A program made the position numbers and the translations under genes. A stretch of DNA of 64,000 nucleotides from the NCBI GenBank assembly GCA_902785785.1, contig CADAAA010000001.1, forward strand, positions 372,001 to 436,000, given 5' to 3'. Positions 17,627 through 25,605 of this stretch are shown here, piece by piece (the first letter of the stretch is position 1; every line of letters begins with the position of its first letter). Source of the DNA: an uncultured Bacteroidia bacterium (GTDB taxonomy: Bacteria > Bacteroidota > Bacteroidia > Bacteroidales > UBA932). Below the pieces are notes generated by a model. The model saw only the letters and a program-made list of their open reading frames with translations. It was not told the DNA's origin and searched no databases.

Positions 17627-17702
17627 GGCTCCCCCTCGGGGACTTGAACCCAGGACCCCCTGATTAACAGTCAGGTGCTCTAACCAACTGAGCTAAGGAG
17701 GA
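17626..17702 (-). tRNA. tRNA-Asn (GUU), CCA encoded
   Basis: On the minus strand, acceptor TCCTCCT pairs with AGGGGGA (one wobble), D arm GCTC/GAGC, anticodon stem CCTGA/TCAGG with loop CTGTTAA (anticodon GTT) and T loop TTCAAGT. The T stem has one mismatch (T-C). Discriminator G is followed by an encoded CCA at 17628-17626. Confidence 0.93.
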
Positions 17703-17732
17703 ATGTTCCACATTCGTTTCCGAACGGGATTG

Positions 17733-17763
17733 CAAAGGTAAGACATTTTTTCAATCAATCAAA
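17733..17763 (-). promoter_or_regulatory. Promoter for tRNA-Asn
   Basis: On the minus strand TTTG (17763-17760), 19 bp, TACCTTTG (17740-17733): an exact consensus match 31 bp before the tRNA 5' end. Confidence 0.82.
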
Positions 17764-17783
17764 TAATTTTAGTCTTTTTTTCT

Positions 17784-17791
17784 TACCTTTG
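17784..17791 (+). promoter_or_regulatory. -7 box for the muropeptide operon
   Basis: TACCTTTG, 41 bp before the HU-CCDC81 start codon. The upstream DNA is T-rich but a clear TTTG at -33 is missing. Confidence 0.6.
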
Positions 17792-17831
17792 TGATGCCCT
17801 GCGGGGCCGTTTCCGTTTTTTTCTGACTTAT

Positions 17832-18620
17832 ATGGATATAGACCTATTGGCTAAGATGGTGGGCGAGCTTATACTGGACAACGACGAGGTGTCGTTGCCG
17901 GGTGTGGGTACTTTCGTGGCCGAAGTGATGCCTTCCTCCTTTTCCGACAAGGGCTATACCATCAATCCTCCTTACCGTAAGCTTTCATTCCGCCAGCGGG
18001 AGAAGTCCGACGGGCTTCTGGCCGCGCTCTATGCCAGTGCGAACGGGGTAGACGTGCAGACTGCATCGTCGATACTCGAGAGGTTCCTCGCTGAACTGCG
18101 CGAGACGCTGAAGGTCAGGAAGACCGTCATCTTCCCGGGATTGGGTCGCCTTCGGGCTACCCGCGAGAACAATTTCTTTTTCATCCCGGACGAGGATCTG
18201 AACATCTATCCGGAGGGCTTCGGCCTGGAGCCCCTGTCCCTGAAGACCCATGTCGAGACGGAAGATGACATGCGGGCCGCCGTTGCCTCGCTCCAGCAGA
18301 TCCTGGACGAGCCGGCTTCGGCCGCGGAGGCAGTTCCTGCCTCTGAGGAGAGGCCGGCGGAGCAGACTCCTGCCGTGGAAGTTGCCCCGGAGAGTGTGGA
18401 AGTCGTAGAAGAGATTGTTCCTGAGGAGGTTAAGCCTATCGAGAATGTTGTTCCGGAGACCAGGGGGAAGGGCCGGAGATGGTGGATTGTCGCAGCGTCC
18501 ATAGTGGCTGCGGCGGTGTTGCTGCTGGTGGTATTCGTCGTGCTTGCCCGCATTGCTCCCGATTTCGTGGACTCTATACTTTATACCGAGGAAGAGCTGG
18601 ACATTATCCGTCAGATATGA
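17832..18620 (+). CDS. HU-CCDC81 domain membrane protein
   Basis: 262 residues. The N-terminal ~125 residues hold two HU-like repeats (VSLPGVGTFVAEV, INPPYRKLSF, then VIFPGLGRLRATR), the arrangement called HU-CCDC81 in Bacteroidota. An acidic Pro/Glu/Ala/Val-rich linker (about 160-215) leads to one membrane span (WWIVAASIVAAAVLLLVVFV, about 217-240) and a short exported tail. Related proteins often carry a SPOR domain for septal peptidoglycan; none is visible here. It heads an operon of peptidoglycan-related genes, and its stop overlaps the next start (ATGA). Confidence 0.85.
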   Translation: MDIDLLAKMVGELILDNDEVSLPGVGTFVAEVMPSSFSDKGYTINPPYRKLSFRQREKSDGLLAALYASANGVDVQTASSILERFLAELRETLKVRKTVIFPGLGRLRATRENNFFFIPDEDLNIYPEGFGLEPLSLKTHVETEDDMRAAVASLQQILDEPASAAEAVPASEERPAEQTPAVEVAPESVEVVEEIVPEEVKPIENVVPETRGKGRRWWIVAASIVAAAVLLLVVFVVLARIAPDFVDSILYTEEELDIIRQI

Positions 18621-19198
18621 TTGAGCTGGTATATCCTGTAGGCGCTCCGGCGCCTGTCCTGAGCCGCCTCCAATCGCCTGCGGACCTCAGGGCATCGGAA
18701 ATGTTCCCTATCGTGGACGCCCATGGCGTAGTTCTCGGCCAGGGATCCCGCCCGTGGTGTCACGGGGGAGAGAAGCCGCTTCATCCGGTCGTCCATCTGC
18801 ATATCCTCAACCGCGACTGTGAGCTGTACCTGCAGAAGCGTTCCATGTCCAAGGACCTGCTTCCGGGATACTGGGACACTGCCGTAGGCGGTCATGTCAG
18901 CTATGGTGAAAGCATACTCGAAGCCCTCTTCCGCGAGGCAGGGGAGGAACTCGGTTTCTACGACTTCAATCCGGTGTCCCTGACCTCGTATGTGTTCGAG
19001 TCGCAGGTCGAGCGCGAGCTGGTCAACGTCTTTGCCGCTGTCGGCAATTTTGAACTTCACCCTGACCATAACGAGGTGACGGAAGGCCGTTTCTGGCCTT
19101 TCCGGGACATCGAAGCCCATATTTCCCACGGTGTGTTCACCCCCAACTTCGAGCAGGAGTTCGGGATGATACGCCAGACCCTCGAATCCCTCCTTTGA
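18617..19198 (+). CDS. NUDIX hydrolase (isopentenyl-diphosphate isomerase-like branch)
   Basis: 193 residues. The start at 18617 overlaps the upstream TGA (ATGA); the longer open frame upstream lies in the previous gene. The NUDIX box is intact: GGHVSYGESILEALFREAGE followed by ELGF, with Mg-binding Glu residues. YLQKRSMSKDLLPGYWDT before it is typical of the YfcD/Idi-like group that hydrolyses nucleoside or prenyl diphosphates. The position in a muropeptide operon does not decide the substrate. The next gene starts 3 bp after its stop. Confidence 0.88.
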   Translation: MIELVYPVGAPAPVLSRLQSPADLRASEMFPIVDAHGVVLGQGSRPWCHGGEKPLHPVVHLHILNRDCELYLQKRSMSKDLLPGYWDTAVGGHVSYGESILEALFREAGEELGFYDFNPVSLTSYVFESQVERELVNVFAAVGNFELHPDHNEVTEGRFWPFRDIEAHISHGVFTPNFEQEFGMIRQTLESLL

Positions 19199-19201
19199 GC
19201 C

Positions 19202-21412
19202 ATGCAGCAGGTTGAGAAATTCATAAAAGATCAGCTCTCTGTCTGGCCGGAGGTTTCAGCCCGTTTCCGCGGACTGAAATCCGCTTCCACCAGGCGTCTG
19301 GAGGTAGGCGGGCTCGAGGTGGTGCTTCAGCACAATCCCGCCCGGCTGGCTTCCGCCGTGGCCGGGACGGACGCCGACGTGCTGAAGGACGCGCCCTGCT
19401 TCCTCTGCCGCGAGAATCTTCCGCGCGAGCAGATGACCATGCCCTTCGAGGGGCGCAAGGGGCGAAAGTACCGCATACAGATCAATCCTTTCCCCATATT
19501 CCCGCAGCATCTGGTGATCGCTTCGGAGCGCCATCTGCCGCAGTCCATCTGGCATCATTTCGTGGACATGCTTGACATGTCGCGCTCGCTGCAGGGCTTT
19601 ACCGTGTTCTACAACGGGCCTGAGAGCGGAGCTTCTGCTCCGGAACACCTTCATTTCCAGGCCTGTCCGCATGGCATCCTTCCGTTGGAGAAGGCTGTTG
19701 ATACGCTTCTTGACCGTGTCCGCGAGGAGGGGCTCGAGGATGTCCACTATGACATTGACGGCGAGCTCGAGTACCTTACCAGGGTGCAGGAGGCAGTGGT
19801 CTATCACTACAAGCATTTCATGCGCGGCGTGTTCGCGCTTCGCGGCAGGACTTCAAAGTCAATAGGAAAACTTTTCTACCGTTTACTGGAAAGCGTGCCC
19901 ACAGCAGAAGGGGAGAAGGAACCGAAATTCAACCTTTTCGTATGGCACGACGGGGTGGAATACCGCTCCATCGTGGTGCTGCGCGACACGCATCGCACGC
20001 ACCATTTCTACAGCGAAGGTCCCGACCATCTGACGATGGCCCCGGGCTGCGCGGATGTCGCCGGATGGCTGATAGTGCCTGATCCTGAGGATTATAATAA
20101 GCTTGATGCCCGCCTGTTGGCGGAGATGCTCGGCGAGGCCGCTGTGCGGCCCGGGGCCGAGCGCGACATAGTCTGGCGGCTCAAGCGCCGCCAGCGCAAG
20201 GTCGAGGTCGGCATCATGTCCGCGGAGGAGATCCGTTTCGAGATCATCTCCGACGGGGCCGGCCCGCAGACGGTCCGCTATAAAGATGGGAAGATCGATT
20301 ACGGCGGGGTGCTCTATGATGAGCTGGTGTTCGACGCGGTCACGCGCTCGACGCTTTTCTCGGAGCCTTCGTTCATCCTTTACGGAGTGACGATAGGCGT
20401 TGATTTCCATTGGGAAAGGAAGCAGGATCAGACCTTCGCAGGTTCGCTCAAGTTCATAGTCGAGGACGGCAAGGTCACCGCGGTGAACCGCGTCGGCATC
20501 GAGGACTATCTCGTCAGCGTCATCTCCTCCGAGATGAAAGCGTCCGCTTCGCTCGAATTCCTCAAGGCCCACGCCGTGATCTCCCGCTCATGGGTGCTGT
20601 CGCAGATGGAGAACCGCCGCTGCGGCAAGGATGCTCCGAAACAGCTTCCCCAGGCTCCCGGAGAGCTTATCCGCTGGTGGGACCACGACGACCACAAACT
20701 GTTCGACGTCTGTGCTGATGACCATTGCCAGCGTTACCAAGGCCTTACCAATGCGGTAGGGGAGACTGTCCGCAGGGCGGTCGACGAGACTTGGGGACAG
20801 GTACTTACATACGACGGGAAGATCTGCGACGCACGCTTCTCAAAGTGCTGCGGCGGCATGATGGAGCGCTTCTCCACATGCTGGGAAGACCGTGACTATC
20901 CGTATCTCCAGGCACTCCCGGACACACCGGGCGAGACGCCTGGAGGACAATGCTTCTGCGATACTTCGGACGAAGCCGTCCTCGGCCAGGTGCTGAATGA
21001 TTACGATCTGGAGACCAAGGACTTCTATCGCTGGGAGGTGCGTTATACACGTGCGCAGCTCTCCGAGCTGGTAAGCCGCCGTACCGGCATCGTATTCGGC
21101 GAGATCCGCGACCTTGTCCCCGTCGAACGGGGACCGTCAGGCCGCATCAGCCGCCTCAAGGTAGTGGGCTCCGCCCGTACGATGGTCATTGGAAAGGAAT
21201 TGATGATCAGAAGGATGCTGTCCGAAAGCCATCTCAAGAGCTCCGCGTTCGACGTAGAATGGCAGGGTGACGACGTTGTGCTCCGCGGACGCGGATGGGG
21301 CCACGGCGTAGGTCTGTGCCAGATAGGCGCGGCCGTGATGTCCTTCAAGGGTTATGGATATAATGAGATACTGGGACACTATTATCCCGGTGCAAATGTA
21401 GAGAGAATATGA
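19202..21412 (+). CDS. GalT/HIT-like (DUF4922) and SpoIID domain fusion protein
   Basis: 736 residues, two parts. Residues about 1-300 resemble DUF4922/ATP-adenylyltransferase-GalT folds: CFLCRENLPREQ, HLVIASERHLPQ, and the HIT-type site APEHLHFQACPHG (H-x-H-x-Q). Residues about 340-736 are a SpoIID/LytB domain: SVISSEMKASASLEFLKAHA with its catalytic-type Glu, and the C-terminal GRGWGHGVGLCQIGA. SpoIID is a lytic transglycosylase acting on glycan strands lacking stem peptides. No signal peptide or membrane span is visible at the N-terminus, which is odd for a wall enzyme. The stop overlaps the AmpG-like start (ATGA at 21409). Confidence 0.88.
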   Translation: MQQVEKFIKDQLSVWPEVSARFRGLKSASTRRLEVGGLEVVLQHNPARLASAVAGTDADVLKDAPCFLCRENLPREQMTMPFEGRKGRKYRIQINPFPIFPQHLVIASERHLPQSIWHHFVDMLDMSRSLQGFTVFYNGPESGASAPEHLHFQACPHGILPLEKAVDTLLDRVREEGLEDVHYDIDGELEYLTRVQEAVVYHYKHFMRGVFALRGRTSKSIGKLFYRLLESVPTAEGEKEPKFNLFVWHDGVEYRSIVVLRDTHRTHHFYSEGPDHLTMAPGCADVAGWLIVPDPEDYNKLDARLLAEMLGEAAVRPGAERDIVWRLKRRQRKVEVGIMSAEEIRFEIISDGAGPQTVRYKDGKIDYGGVLYDELVFDAVTRSTLFSEPSFILYGVTIGVDFHWERKQDQTFAGSLKFIVEDGKVTAVNRVGIEDYLVSVISSEMKASASLEFLKAHAVISRSWVLSQMENRRCGKDAPKQLPQAPGELIRWWDHDDHKLFDVCADDHCQRYQGLTNAVGETVRRAVDETWGQVLTYDGKICDARFSKCCGGMMERFSTCWEDRDYPYLQALPDTPGETPGGQCFCDTSDEAVLGQVLNDYDLETKDFYRWEVRYTRAQLSELVSRRTGIVFGEIRDLVPVERGPSGRISRLKVVGSARTMVIGKELMIRRMLSESHLKSSAFDVEWQGDDVVLRGRGWGHGVGLCQIGAAVMSFKGYGYNEILGHYYPGANVERI

Positions 21413-22707
21413 GCAATACACGCACTCCCTGGCTCTGGGTCCCGACACTGTATCTGGTGGAGGGGCTTCCCTATGCCATCGTCAACACCATAGCGTTGGC
21501 GGTGTTCAAGGATATGGGAGTGGACAATGGCACGCTGGGCCCGCTCACCACGCTCATCAGCCTTCCCTGGCTGATCAAGCCGCTCTGGAGCCCGTTCATG
21601 GACATATTCCGCAGCAAGCGCTGGTGGATACTCCTTACGCAGTTCACGATGACCGTCCTGCTGGCGCTTATCGCCTTCTGCCTGCCGTTCTGCACCATGA
21701 CCGTGCTGCTCATACTGTTCGTGCTGGTGGCGTTTGCGTCAGCTACGCATGACATATCCGCCGACGGCTATTACATGCTTGCCCTTGACAGGCAGCGGCA
21801 GTCGTCATTCGTCGGCATCCGCAACACCTTCTATCGTGGCGGCCTCGTCCTGGGACAGGGCCTGCTCGTCATGCTGGGAGGCATACTCCAGAAACGCTCC
21901 GGCGACATTCCGCGCGCATGGGGGACCGTCCTGCTGATCTCGGCCGGACTTCTGGCGCTTATCGCCGTCTACCATACCTTCAAGCTTCCGAAAGCTGATG
22001 AGGACGCCGACCGGCGCGATGCGCGCACCTCGGCGCAGATCTGGGCCGAGTTCGCCGAATCCTTCCGTTCGTTCTTCCTCAAGAAGGGCGTATGGTGGGC
22101 CATTGCTTTCATGCTGTTGTTCCGTTTGCCGGAGGCATTGTCCCTCAATCTGTTATATCCGTTCTTCAAGGACGGGGCGGAGGTCGGGGGCCTCGGTGCC
22201 GGCACCGAGATGTACGGCCTGGTATACGGCACCTTCGGTGTCGTGGCGCTGCTGCTCGGCGGCATCCTCGGCGGCGTGTACGCCTCGCGCCGCGGGCTGC
22301 GCCGCGCCATGTGGCCGATGGCCCTGTCGCTGGCGTTGCCCTGCGCCGTCTACCTCCTGATGGCGGTATTCCGCCCGTCCAGTGTCTGGACGATAGGCTC
22401 GCTGATCGTCCTCGACCAGTTCGGCTACGGGTTCGGATTCACCGCCTATACCCTGTTCATGATGCAGTTCGTGGACGGACCGCTCAAGACTTCGCACTAT
22501 GCGATCTGCACGGCTTTCATGTGGCTGTCCATGAAGCTCCCTGCCCTCGTGGCCGGATACCTCCAGCAGTGGCTGGGATACACCGGCTTCTTTACACTCG
22601 TGATGGTATCGTGCCTCGGAACCTTCCTCGCCGCCGCCATCGCCCGCAGCAAGATACTTCCTGAAACCAATTTCAACCCCATAAATCAAAACACAAAAAA
22701 GTTATGA
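21409..22707 (+). CDS. AmpG-like MFS permease (muropeptide transporter)
   Basis: 432 residues with about 12 hydrophobic segments. The N-terminal pattern WLWVPTLYLVEGLPYAIVN, the DMGVDNGTLG loop and LPWLIKPLWSPFMDI are typical of the AmpG/SLC33-like branch. AmpG carries GlcNAc-anhydroMurNAc peptides into the cytoplasm during wall recycling. Neighbours (SpoIID fusion before, NamZ two genes later) support that role. It overlaps both its upstream and downstream genes by 4 bp, so translation is coupled. Confidence 0.88.
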   Translation: MSNTRTPWLWVPTLYLVEGLPYAIVNTIALAVFKDMGVDNGTLGPLTTLISLPWLIKPLWSPFMDIFRSKRWWILLTQFTMTVLLALIAFCLPFCTMTVLLILFVLVAFASATHDISADGYYMLALDRQRQSSFVGIRNTFYRGGLVLGQGLLVMLGGILQKRSGDIPRAWGTVLLISAGLLALIAVYHTFKLPKADEDADRRDARTSAQIWAEFAESFRSFFLKKGVWWAIAFMLLFRLPEALSLNLLYPFFKDGAEVGGLGAGTEMYGLVYGTFGVVALLLGGILGGVYASRRGLRRAMWPMALSLALPCAVYLLMAVFRPSSVWTIGSLIVLDQFGYGFGFTAYTLFMMQFVDGPLKTSHYAICTAFMWLSMKLPALVAGYLQQWLGYTGFFTLVMVSCLGTFLAAAIARSKILPETNFNPINQNTKKL

Positions 22708-24254
22708 AAAAGTTATTGTTGCTTGCCGGAATGCTGGCCCTGCTGGCCGGCTGCCGGACCCAGGAGAAGCTGAGCCCCGTCCTCACCATCGAAGGCGGCC
22801 AGGTTCAGGGCGTCTTGGCTGACAATGTCAAGGACGTGTTCGTATTCCGCGGTATCCCTTATGCCGCACCTCCGATCAGGGAGAACCGCTGGAAAGCTCC
22901 CCAGCCGGTAGTTCCTTGGGACGGCGTGTATCTCGCCAAGCGCTTCGGCAACCCCAGCTACCAGCACATCCAGTACAAGGGTGGCTACTACACTGAGTGG
23001 GGATATGGCGACGAGGCTCCCTTCAGCGAGGACTGCCTCTATGTGAACGTCTGGACCAAGAAGCCCGGCAACACCAGCGCCAAGCTTCCTGTCGCCCTCT
23101 GGATCCATGGCGGCGGCTACCGCGAAGGTTTCGGTACCGAGCCCGAGTTTGACGCCCAGGAGTGGGCAGGCAAGGACGTCGTCCTCGTCTCCATCAACTA
23201 CCGTCTCGGCGTCTACGGCTTCATGGCTCATCCGCTCCTCTCCGCTGAGAGCCCCAACGGCGTCTCCGGAAACTATGGTATCCTCGACATGATCCAGGCC
23301 CTCAAGTGGATCCAGAAGAATGTCGAGCAGTTCGGCGGTGACCCGAACAACGTGATGATCTTCGGACAGAGCGCCGGCGGCGGTGCAGTCCGCACCCTCT
23401 GCGAGTCTCCTCTCGCCCGCGGCCTCTTCCACAAGGCTGTCATCATGAGCGCCGGCGGCCTCACCGTCCCCAACGCCAATGCTGCAGCAGGCCGTGGCGG
23501 CCGCGGCGGTTTCCCGATGATGGGATTCCCCGGCGCACAGCCCGAGCCCAAGCTCGCTCCCTACAAGGCTCCTGTCGCTCCTGAAGGCCTGAGCGCTTTC
23601 GAGCGTGCCGAGTTCAACAGCAAGGTCGTCCTCGACTGGGGTGGCTACAACACCCTTGAGAAGATGCGTGCTGCCGATACCGAGGTCATCCACTCCATCA
23701 GCGCCATCTATGCTTCCGCCACCGGCAACCGTGAGAGCCTCAGCGGCAGTCCTCTCGTGGACGGCTATGTCTCCAAGGAAAGCTTCGACGCTGCCGCCCT
23801 TGACGGCACCCTCGCCGACGTCCCTTACATGATCGGCTATACCATGAACGATATGGGCAACATGGCTGCCGGTGTCGTCGCATTCTGCGAGAACCGTCAG
23901 GAGAAGGGCAACAAGGCCTGGGCTTACGAGTTCGCCCGTCCGCTCCCGGACGACGGCTCCCACCCGGAGGTCACCGTCCGCCTGAAGGGTGCATTCCACT
24001 CCTCCGATCTCTGGTATGTCTTCAAGTCCCTCCAGCACGGCTGGCGTCCTTGGACGCAGGGTGACTGGGATCTCTCCGAGAAGATGCTGACCGCATGGAC
24101 CAACTTCGCCAAGTACAGCGATCCCAACGGCCCTAACGGCGGCGAGTGGACCCCTTGCACCAAGGAGAACAACAACTTCATGATCTTCAAGCTCGACAAG
24201 GACGACAAGGAGGCTTCCGCAATGGGCCAGCCCGTCACCGAACTCGGCTACTAG
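22704..24254 (+). CDS. Carboxylesterase type B family lipoprotein
   Basis: 516 residues. Signal peptide with lipobox LLAGC (MKKLLLLAGMLALLAGCRTQ). The family features are in place: FRGIPYAAPP, EDCLYVNVWTKK, nucleophile Ser in FGQSAGGGAVRT, and a His region KGAFHSSDLWYVF. Type B carboxylesterases cleave small esters. A Gly/Arg/Met-rich stretch (GRGGRGGFPMMGFPGAQPEP, about 23490-23550) interrupts the domain. Its presence in the muropeptide operon is unexplained; it may remove O-acetyl groups from glycans, which is a guess. Confidence 0.88.
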   Translation: MKKLLLLAGMLALLAGCRTQEKLSPVLTIEGGQVQGVLADNVKDVFVFRGIPYAAPPIRENRWKAPQPVVPWDGVYLAKRFGNPSYQHIQYKGGYYTEWGYGDEAPFSEDCLYVNVWTKKPGNTSAKLPVALWIHGGGYREGFGTEPEFDAQEWAGKDVVLVSINYRLGVYGFMAHPLLSAESPNGVSGNYGILDMIQALKWIQKNVEQFGGDPNNVMIFGQSAGGGAVRTLCESPLARGLFHKAVIMSAGGLTVPNANAAAGRGGRGGFPMMGFPGAQPEPKLAPYKAPVAPEGLSAFERAEFNSKVVLDWGGYNTLEKMRAADTEVIHSISAIYASATGNRESLSGSPLVDGYVSKESFDAAALDGTLADVPYMIGYTMNDMGNMAAGVVAFCENRQEKGNKAWAYEFARPLPDDGSHPEVTVRLKGAFHSSDLWYVFKSLQHGWRPWTQGDWDLSEKMLTAWTNFAKYSDPNGPNGGEWTPCTKENNNFMIFKLDKDDKEASAMGQPVTELGY

Positions 24255-24270
24255 TTGAAGGATTGATATA

Positions 24271-25575
24271 ATGAAAAGGCTGACCATTGGCCTGGCCGTA
24301 CTTCTTTTAGCCCTGGGCGCTTGCGCCCGGGGCGTTTCGAGCACACCCTCGCCAGCTCCGGGGAATACCCCGGAAGCCGCCATGGAAGACTCCCGGGAGG
24401 TGATCCCGGGAGTCGAGGTGCTCGAACGCTCGGGCTTTGAATGTCTCCGGGGCAAGAAGGTCGGCCTGCTCACCAACCCAAGCGGTATCGACCGTAACCT
24501 CCGGTCTACGGTCGATATCCTTTTTTCCGCTCCGGAAGTCGAGCTCAAGGTGCTGTTTGCCCCTGAGCATGGCGTCCGAGGCGACGTTTATGCCGGCGGC
24601 CGCCTGTCAGACACGGTCGATGAGGCCACCGGCCTCCCTGTACGGTCGCTTTACGGCAGCACGCGTACGCCTACTCCTGAGATGCTGAAGGGCCTCGACG
24701 CCGTGGTCTACGACATCCAGGACGTCGGTACGAGGTCGTATACCTTCATCAGCTCGCTCGGCCTGCTGATGCGCGCCTGCGCGGAGCAGGGCGTCGAGGT
24801 CGTAGTCCTCGACCGCCCCAACCCGCTCGGCGGGGAGAAGGTCGAGGGCTGCCCCGTCGAGGACGGGTATTATTCCTTTATCAGTCAGTTCCATATCCCT
24901 TATGTCTATGGACTCACGGTAGGGGAGCTGGCGACACTTATCAACGAGGAGGGACTGAACCGCGGCGAAAAGGGGAACCTTCCCCACAAGACCTGCAAAC
25001 TCACGGTCGTTCCCATGGAGGGATGGACCCGAGACATGACCTTCGCAGACACAGGTCTTCCTTGGGTGCTCCCTTCGCCCAACATCCCGTATCCTCAGAG
25101 CGCGCAGGGATACCCTGCCGCCGGGATACTAGGCGAACTGGGCTTCGTGAACATCGGCGTCGGCTACACGCTCCCGTTCGGCTGCTTCGCTGCCGGATGG
25201 ATCGACGCCGACGCGCTCAAAGCCAGGCTCGACAGCTATGATGTTCCGGGCGTTTCTTTCCGGACCATCCATTACAAACCCACCTCCGGAGCCGACTCCG
25301 GCAAGCTTCTGCACGGAGTGCAGTACTATTTTACGGACTACGCCAAAGCGGAGCTGACAATGGTGCAATTCTTTGTGTTACAGGCCCTTCATGAGCTCTA
25401 TCCGGACCGGAATCCTTTCGCGCGCGACAAGATTTCCACCTTCGACCGCGTTTGTGGTACGGATTGTGCAAGGGTGGCTTTTGAGAAGAGCTTCAAAGCC
25501 CAAGACTTCAGGACCGTATGGTTCAAGGATGTCGAAGCTTTCAAGGATCTTTCGAAGAAGTACTACATGTACTGA
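24271..25575 (+). CDS. namZ: Exo-beta-N-acetylmuramidase NamZ-like (DUF1343) lipoprotein
   Basis: 434 residues, lipoprotein signal MKRLTIGLAVLLLALGACAR. The DUF1343 fold shows GKKVGLLTNPSGID, LFAPEHGVRGD, YDIQDVGTRSYTF and VVLDRPNPLGG. DUF1343 proteins were shown to release terminal MurNAc from peptidoglycan fragments (NamZ). With AmpG, SpoIID and the other genes in one operon, this suggests peptidoglycan salvage. The lipobox places it in the periplasm or outer membrane, whereas characterised members are also exported. A 16-bp gap separates it from the esterase. Confidence 0.9.
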   Translation: MKRLTIGLAVLLLALGACARGVSSTPSPAPGNTPEAAMEDSREVIPGVEVLERSGFECLRGKKVGLLTNPSGIDRNLRSTVDILFSAPEVELKVLFAPEHGVRGDVYAGGRLSDTVDEATGLPVRSLYGSTRTPTPEMLKGLDAVVYDIQDVGTRSYTFISSLGLLMRACAEQGVEVVVLDRPNPLGGEKVEGCPVEDGYYSFISQFHIPYVYGLTVGELATLINEEGLNRGEKGNLPHKTCKLTVVPMEGWTRDMTFADTGLPWVLPSPNIPYPQSAQGYPAAGILGELGFVNIGVGYTLPFGCFAAGWIDADALKARLDSYDVPGVSFRTIHYKPTSGADSGKLLHGVQYYFTDYAKAELTMVQFFVLQALHELYPDRNPFARDKISTFDRVCGTDCARVAFEKSFKAQDFRTVWFKDVEAFKDLSKKYYMY

Positions 25576-25605
25576 TGAGTCACTAACCATTAAAAATTTA
25601 GAGCC

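Noticed and set aside
22713..24548. A 611-codon minus-strand open frame antisense to the carboxylesterase
   Set aside because: Mirror of a high-GC gene; no motif.
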